From the NCBI RefSeq assembly GCF_030698125.1, contig NZ_JAUYNV010000004.1, positions 1 to 64,000 of the forward strand: a stretch of 64,000 nucleotides of DNA, in the 5' to 3' direction. A model generated the notes under the pieces. The model saw only the letters and a program-made list of their open reading frames with translations. It ran no database searches and was not told the origin of the DNA. The position numbers were made by a program, and so were the translations under genes. Positions 59,825-64,000 of this stretch are shown here, piece after piece (within the stretch, counting starts at the first letter, position 1; each line of letters begins with the position of its first letter). This stretch comes from Methyloversatilis sp. (GTDB taxonomy: Bacteria; Pseudomonadota; Gammaproteobacteria; Burkholderiales; Rhodocyclaceae).

Positions 59825-59848
59825 GCGCGGGTTGCTTCAACACTCCGG

Positions 59849-59873
59849 AACGCCCCGCACATTGCGGGGCGTT
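59849..59873 (+). terminator. intrinsic terminator after the thiolase
   Basis: Arms AACGCCCCGC and GCGGGGCGTT around loop ACATT, then TTTGTTTT. Isolates the thiolase from the downstream ATP-grasp operon. Confidence 0.92.
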
Positions 59874-60046
59874 TTGTTTTGCGGCTCTGCACCAGATGAA
59901 TCCGGGTGCTGCACCGTTGTGGTGCAAAAAGCCACTCGGGCCAGAGGTTTTCAGGTATCGACGCGGCTTTGGGGCATGGCACATTTCTCGCTGTGCTCCC
60001 GATGAAGTCAGCACAAGCGCCACATCACCACCGAGACAACACGATC

Positions 60047-61468
60047 ATGGCAAATCCGTCGTCGATCTATGACGAAATGAACAGTGCCGACGGCACGGTG
60101 CGCAGTCACTACGCCGGATACAAGAAGTGGCTTGCGGAAACGCCCCCCGAGCGCATCGCCCAGAAGCGTGCCGAAGCCGACCTTGTCTTTCACCGCGTCG
60201 GCATCACGTTCGCCGTCTACGGCGAAGAGTCCGGCAAGGAACGCCTGATCCCGTTCGACATCGTGCCGCGCATCATTCCGGCCCAGGAATGGAAGCAGCT
60301 TGCGGCCGGCCTGCGCCAGCGGGTCAAGGCGCTGAACATGTTCCTGAATGACGTCTATCACGACCAGGAAATCATCAAGGCCGGTCACATGCCGGCCGAA
60401 CAGATCCTGTCCAACAGCCAGTACCGCCCGGAAATGCAGGGCGTCGATGTGCCCGGCGGCATCTATGCCCACATCGCCGGGGTCGACGTGGTGCGCGCCG
60501 GCGCCGGCGAGTTCTACGTGCTGGAAGACAATCTGCGCGTGCCCTCCGGCGTGTCCTACATGCTGGAAGACCGGCGCATGATGATGCGGCTGTTCCCGGA
60601 ACTGTTCTCGCGCTATCGCGTGGCGCCGGTCGAGCACTACCCGGACATGCTGCTGACCAATCTGCGCGCTGTCGCACCGGCCGGGGTCATCGACCCGACC
60701 GTCGTCGTGCTCACGCCGGGCGCCTACAACTCGGCCTACTTCGAACACGCTTTCCTCGCGCAGCAGATGGGCGTCGAACTGGTCGAGGGGCAGGACCTGT
60801 TCGTGCGCGACGAGCACCTGTACATGCGCACCACGCAGGGTCCGCAGCGGGTGGACGTGATCTACCGCCGCATCGACGACGACTTCCTTGACCCGCTCGC
60901 CTTCCGGCCCGATTCCATGCTCGGCGTGCCGGGTCTGCTGCAGGTCTATCGCGACGGACACGTCACGCTGGCCAATGCGATCGGTACCGGCGTGGCCGAC
61001 GACAAGTCGATCTACCCCTACGTGCCGGACATGATCCGTTTCTACCTTGGCGAAGAACCGTTGCTGAACAACGTGCCGACCTTCATGTGCCGCAAGCCGG
61101 ACGATCTGGCTTACGTGCTGTCCCATCTGGACGAACTGGTCGTCAAGGAGACGCACGGCGCAGGCGGCTACGGCATGCTGATCGGCCCGCGTGCCACGAA
61201 GGAGGAGATCGAACGCTTCCGGCAGCTCATCATCGACACGCCGGAGCGCTACATCGCCCAGCCTACGCTGGCGCTGTCTGCCTGCCCGACCTTCGTCGAT
61301 GCCGGCATCGCGCCGCGCCACATCGACCTTCGCCCCTTCGTGCTGTCCGGCAAGGACATCAACATGGTGCCGGGCGGCCTGACCCGCGTGGCACTGCGCG
61401 AAGGATCTCTGGTGGTGAATTCGTCGCAGGGCGGCGGCACCAAGGACACCTGGATACTGGAAATCTGA
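60047..61468 (+). CDS. circularly permuted ATP-grasp protein
   Basis: 473 aa of the permuted ATP-grasp group (formerly DUF404/DUF407). Features: DIVPRIIPAQEWKQLAAGLRQRV, EHYPDMLLTNLRAVAP near the middle, and the ATP-contacting LVVKETHGAGGYGMLIGP and SGKDINMVPGGLTRVAL. Such proteins are predicted to form peptide (amide) bonds with ATP. Start ATG 60047 was chosen since it gives the family N terminus. One bp before the alpha-E gene. Together with alpha-E, transglutaminase and Anbu it forms a conserved peptide-metabolism cluster of unknown product. Confidence 0.93.
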   Translation: MANPSSIYDEMNSADGTVRSHYAGYKKWLAETPPERIAQKRAEADLVFHRVGITFAVYGEESGKERLIPFDIVPRIIPAQEWKQLAAGLRQRVKALNMFLNDVYHDQEIIKAGHMPAEQILSNSQYRPEMQGVDVPGGIYAHIAGVDVVRAGAGEFYVLEDNLRVPSGVSYMLEDRRMMMRLFPELFSRYRVAPVEHYPDMLLTNLRAVAPAGVIDPTVVVLTPGAYNSAYFEHAFLAQQMGVELVEGQDLFVRDEHLYMRTTQGPQRVDVIYRRIDDDFLDPLAFRPDSMLGVPGLLQVYRDGHVTLANAIGTGVADDKSIYPYVPDMIRFYLGEEPLLNNVPTFMCRKPDDLAYVLSHLDELVVKETHGAGGYGMLIGPRATKEEIERFRQLIIDTPERYIAQPTLALSACPTFVDAGIAPRHIDLRPFVLSGKDINMVPGGLTRVALREGSLVVNSSQGGGTKDTWILEI

Positions 61469-61469
61469 C

Positions 61470-62420
61470 ATGCTGAGCCGCACCGCAGATCACCTCTACT
61501 GGATGGCGCGCTACATCGAGCGCGCCGAAAACGTCGCCCGCATGCTGGACGTGAATTACCGCATGTCCATGGTGCCGCAGGCAGAAGGCGGCATCGACGC
61601 CGGCTGGGGGGCGACACTGTCGATCACCGGTCTGGAAGACGCTTTCCGCTCCAAGCACAGTGCGGCCACGATGGAAGCGGTGCTCGAATTCATGGTGTTT
61701 GACGGCACGAATTCGTGCTCCATCATGAGCTGCCTGCGCATGGCACGGGAAAACGCCCATGCGGTGCGTGGCACCATCACGTCGGAAATGTGGGAAACCA
61801 CCAACGACACCTGGCTCAAGATGCGCGACTACCCGCGCTGGAAACTCGCCGGCAGCGAAATCGGCGAGTTTTTCGAATGGGTCAAGTTCCGCTCGCACCT
61901 GTCGCGCGGCGTCACGCTGGGCACCATGCTGCGCGACGAGGCCTTTCACTTCATCCGTCTCGGTACCTTCCTCGAACGGGCCGACGCGACCGCGCGCTTC
62001 ATCGACGTGAAGTACCACATGCTGGTCGACGGTGCGGCACCGCCCGATACCGCGGCCGATTACTACCAGTGGAGCGCGCTGCTGCGCTCGGTGTCGGCAT
62101 TCGAGGTCTATCGCAAGGTCTACCGTGACCTGATCACGCCGGTCAAGGTCGCCGAACTGCTCATCCTGAACGACCAGATGCCGCGCTCGCTGCGCACCAG
62201 CATGGTCGAAGTGTTCGAAAACCTGAATGCGCTGTCGAACTACCGTTCGAGCGAAACCGAAAGGCGAGCCGGCGAACTGCAGGCCAGCCTGAAGTTCGGC
62301 CGCATCGAGGATGTGTTCGCGCGTGGCCTGCACGAATACCTGACGCAGTTCATCGTGCGTGTCATCGATCTGGGCAACCGGGTGTCCGAAGACTTCCTGG
62401 TGCCGATGTCGTCAAGTTGA
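61470..62420 (+). CDS. alpha-E domain protein (DUF403)
   Basis: 316-aa all-helical protein. Typical MLSRTADHLYWMARYIERAENVARMLDV, later FFEWVKFRSHLSRGVTLGTM and RLGTFLERADATARFIDVKYHML. Glu- and Arg-rich helices repeat; no enzymatic motif is known. Its invariable partner is the permuted ATP-grasp gene one bp upstream, so the two are surely cotranslated, perhaps as a complex. The 139-bp gap that follows holds a direct repeat. Confidence 0.92.
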   Translation: MLSRTADHLYWMARYIERAENVARMLDVNYRMSMVPQAEGGIDAGWGATLSITGLEDAFRSKHSAATMEAVLEFMVFDGTNSCSIMSCLRMARENAHAVRGTITSEMWETTNDTWLKMRDYPRWKLAGSEIGEFFEWVKFRSHLSRGVTLGTMLRDEAFHFIRLGTFLERADATARFIDVKYHMLVDGAAPPDTAADYYQWSALLRSVSAFEVYRKVYRDLITPVKVAELLILNDQMPRSLRTSMVEVFENLNALSNYRSSETERRAGELQASLKFGRIEDVFARGLHEYLTQFIVRVIDLGNRVSEDFLVPMSSS

Positions 62421-62433
62421 TCACCCCTCGGGG

Positions 62434-62540
62434 GGGCGGGCCGGCGACGAATTGACTGCCCCCTGGGCCGTCCTGCGTCCGTCCCGCCCGCGAGGGGGGG
62501 GCAAGTCGTCTTGGGGCGGCCCGGCGACGACTTGTCTGCC
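62434..62540. repeat. short direct repeat between alpha-E and transglutaminase genes
   Basis: CCGGCGACGAATTGACTGCC (62441-62460) and CCGGCGACGACTTGTCTGCC (62521-62540) match at 18 of 20 positions, 80 bp apart. Each is preceded by a G-rich run. The gap is very GC-rich and includes the inverted run GGGCGGG and CCCGCCC. Purpose unknown. Confidence 0.6.
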
Positions 62541-62559
62541 GAAATCAGAGGAGATAACC

Positions 62560-63372
62560 ATGCTGCTCGACATCCGCCACGAAACCACGCTGCGCTACAC
62601 GCGGCCGGTGCAGTACAGCATCCAGCAACTGCGACTGACGCCGCGCGAAGATTCGACCCAGCGGGCGCTGGCCTGGAAGGTTCAGGCGCCGGGCAACGCA
62701 CGCCGCTCGATCGATGCGCATGGCAATGTCGGCCACCTGCTGACGCTTGACCGCCCGCACAGCGAGTTGTCCATCCTGGTCAGCGGTACGGTTCGCATGA
62801 CCGACGCTGCGGCGTGGATGCCGCGTGATGCGGGCACGCTGTCGCCGCTGTCCTATCTGGCGACCAGCCGTCTGACGGAAAGCGACGAGCAGGCACATGC
62901 GATGGCGGCCACCCATCTTCGCGCCCGACGCGACACCGTGGGCGAACTGCTCGATCTGAGCGGCGCGGTCTGCGGCGCGGTACGTCACCAGCCTGAATGC
63001 GTACCGCCGGCCGGTGCCGCCAGTGCATTCGAAGCCGGGCGCGGCTGCGGCGCCGACATCGCGCACGCTTTCATCGCATGCTGCCGTGCCGCCGGGCTGC
63101 CGGCGCGTTTCGTCAGCGGCTATCTGGTCGACGCGGCAGGAGAATGGGCTGCGCCGCACACCTGGGTCGACGTCTGGCTGGCCAGCGGCCCCGCCGCCGG
63201 CGGCGAAGCAGGCTGGGTCAGCGTCGATGTTCTGGAACGATCGCTGGCCGGGCAGGGCTACTGCAGGCTGGCCGTCGGTCGCGATCATCTCGATGCCTGC
63301 CCGGTGCGTCTGAGCGACACGGCTGACCATGCCGTGATGACGGTGACGCGGGTGTCTGTGCACCGCCACTGA
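62560..63372 (+). CDS. transglutaminase-like domain protein
   Basis: 270 aa. An N-terminal bacterial transglutaminase-like region (MLLDIRHETTLRYTRPVQYS) precedes the papain-like core: Cys163 (GRGCGADIAH), His200 (APHTWVDVW) and Asp223 (WVSVDV). No signal peptide, so it acts in the cytoplasm as an amide hydrolase or crosslinker. AGAGGAG lies 7 nt before ATG 62560. Third gene of the ATP-grasp/alpha-E/Anbu cluster. Confidence 0.92.
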   Translation: MLLDIRHETTLRYTRPVQYSIQQLRLTPREDSTQRALAWKVQAPGNARRSIDAHGNVGHLLTLDRPHSELSILVSGTVRMTDAAAWMPRDAGTLSPLSYLATSRLTESDEQAHAMAATHLRARRDTVGELLDLSGAVCGAVRHQPECVPPAGAASAFEAGRGCGADIAHAFIACCRAAGLPARFVSGYLVDAAGEWAAPHTWVDVWLASGPAAGGEAGWVSVDVLERSLAGQGYCRLAVGRDHLDACPVRLSDTADHAVMTVTRVSVHRH

Positions 63373-63484
63373 ACGGTCGGCCTTTCCGGATGGGCTCGCC
63401 CGGCTGTGGCTTTTCTGGCCGCACCGCGCACAGGCCCGCCGACACGGATAACATTCCTTTCCCACACCTGCCGGAACTTCTGCC

Positions 63485-64000
63485 ATGACTTACTGCGTGG
63501 GCATGCTGCTCGACGCCGGGCTGGTCTGCCTGTCCGATTCCCGTACCAATGCGGGGGTCGATCACATCAATACCTTCCGCAAGATGAATGTGTTCGAGCG
63601 GACGGGCGAACGCGTGCTCGTGCTGATGAGCGCCGGCAATCTCGCGGTCACGCAGACGCTGGTGAGCCTGTTGCGCGAGCGCCTGACCACCGACGGCCCG
63701 AACCTGCACACTGTGGCGAACCTGTTCGAAGCGGCCCGCCATGTCGGCGACTGCCTGCGCGAGGTGTATGCGCGCGACGCCGATGCGCTGCAGGAATTCG
63801 GCATCGAATTCAACGCGTCCTTCATCCTCGGCGGTCAGATACTGGGTGAGGTGCCGCGGCTGTTCCAGATCTACTCGGCCGGCAATTTCATCGAGGCGAC
63901 ACGCGACACGCCTTACTTCCAGATCGGTGAGGCAAAGTACGGCAAGCCCATCATCGACCGCGTCATCCGCCCGGAAACCTTGCTCGACGATGCGGCCAAG
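63485..64000 (+). CDS. Anbu-type proteasome homologue (partial, runs off window)
   Basis: The first 172 codons of an N-terminal-nucleophile hydrolase of the proteasome/HslV superfamily, open to the last base. After Met removal the first residue is Thr1, followed by Asp17 and Lys32 (VCLSDSRTNAG, INTFRKM), the catalytic set of proteasome-type peptidases. LMSAGNLAVTQTLVSLL and SFILGGQI match the Anbu (ancestral beta subunit) group. Context is decisive: Anbu is regularly encoded beside these ATP-grasp, alpha-E and transglutaminase genes. The rest lies beyond 64000. Confidence 0.9.
   Translation, partial: MTYCVGMLLDAGLVCLSDSRTNAGVDHINTFRKMNVFERTGERVLVLMSAGNLAVTQTLVSLLRERLTTDGPNLHTVANLFEAARHVGDCLREVYARDADALQEFGIEFNASFILGGQILGEVPRLFQIYSAGNFIEATRDTPYFQIGEAKYGKPIIDRVIRPETLLDDAAK

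Overview
This window is 64 kb of GC-rich, gene-dense bacterial chromosome. The housekeeping genes (fabI, katG, dinB, gloB-rnhA-dnaQ, rfaE2, aroC, murJ, rpsT, argD-argF-argG, yajQ) and several small families point to a betaproteobacterium: DUF3579 beside the arginine genes, a DUF6279 lipoprotein, an AmpE/CobD-like membrane protein and a VPLPA-CTERM surface protein. A Rhodocyclales-like organism such as Methyloversatilis would fit, but that is a guess from gene content. No rRNA, tRNA, CRISPR array, integrase or insertion sequence was recognised.

Layout. 1-10.6 kb: two arrays of a REP-like repeat (1-480 and 6385-7130) enclose a methyltransferase, a hypothetical protein, an ABC exporter and a lemA-TPM-TPM operon. 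Then follow fabI, an extra RNase HI-like gene, and a bicarbonate-transporter-like permease divergent from a LysR regulator. 10.6-17.4 kb: katG with a long upstream region, dinB coupled to a rhomboid protease, and a DUF6279 lipoprotein coupled to a LON-domain protein. 17.5-26 kb: a complete peptide-type ABC importer and an MltD-like lytic transglycosylase. 26-33.3 kb: a response-regulator diguanylate cyclase, a VPLPA-CTERM protein, gloB-methyltransferase-rnhA-dnaQ, and an isocitrate-dehydrogenase-type enzyme. 33.5-37 kb: two coupled multihaem cytochromes c, rfaE2 and a diiron ferritin-like protein.

The most interesting region is 37.2-45.5 kb. A MerR-type regulator with a B12-binding domain carries the Wx9EH and ExHxxG signatures of CarH/LitR photoreceptors. 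It faces a nine-gene run on the other strand: a small exported protein, a glutathione peroxidase, an FAD amine-oxidase-like enzyme, DUF1365, a cyclopropane-fatty-acid-synthase-like enzyme, a chalcone-isomerase-like protein, an MFS transporter, a DUF3833 lipoprotein and an SDR. Most joints from the FAD gene onwards overlap by 1-4 nt. Two copies of a perfect 13-bp palindrome (TTGTCC-W-GGACAA) lie in the divergent promoter. The inferred role is a light or photo-oxidative lipid-modification response.

45.5-60 kb: a membrane protein, aroC, a PEBP protein, murJ, rpsT, DUF3579, a small protein with a good promoter, argDFG-ppnP-yajQ, an amidotransferase divergent from a retropepsin-like protein plus a NUDIX hydrolase, a CobD/CbiB-like protein and a thiolase. 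60-64 kb: a circularly permuted ATP-grasp protein, an alpha-E protein, a transglutaminase and the start of an Anbu-type proteasome homologue, cut by the window edge. This is a known but functionally unresolved association.
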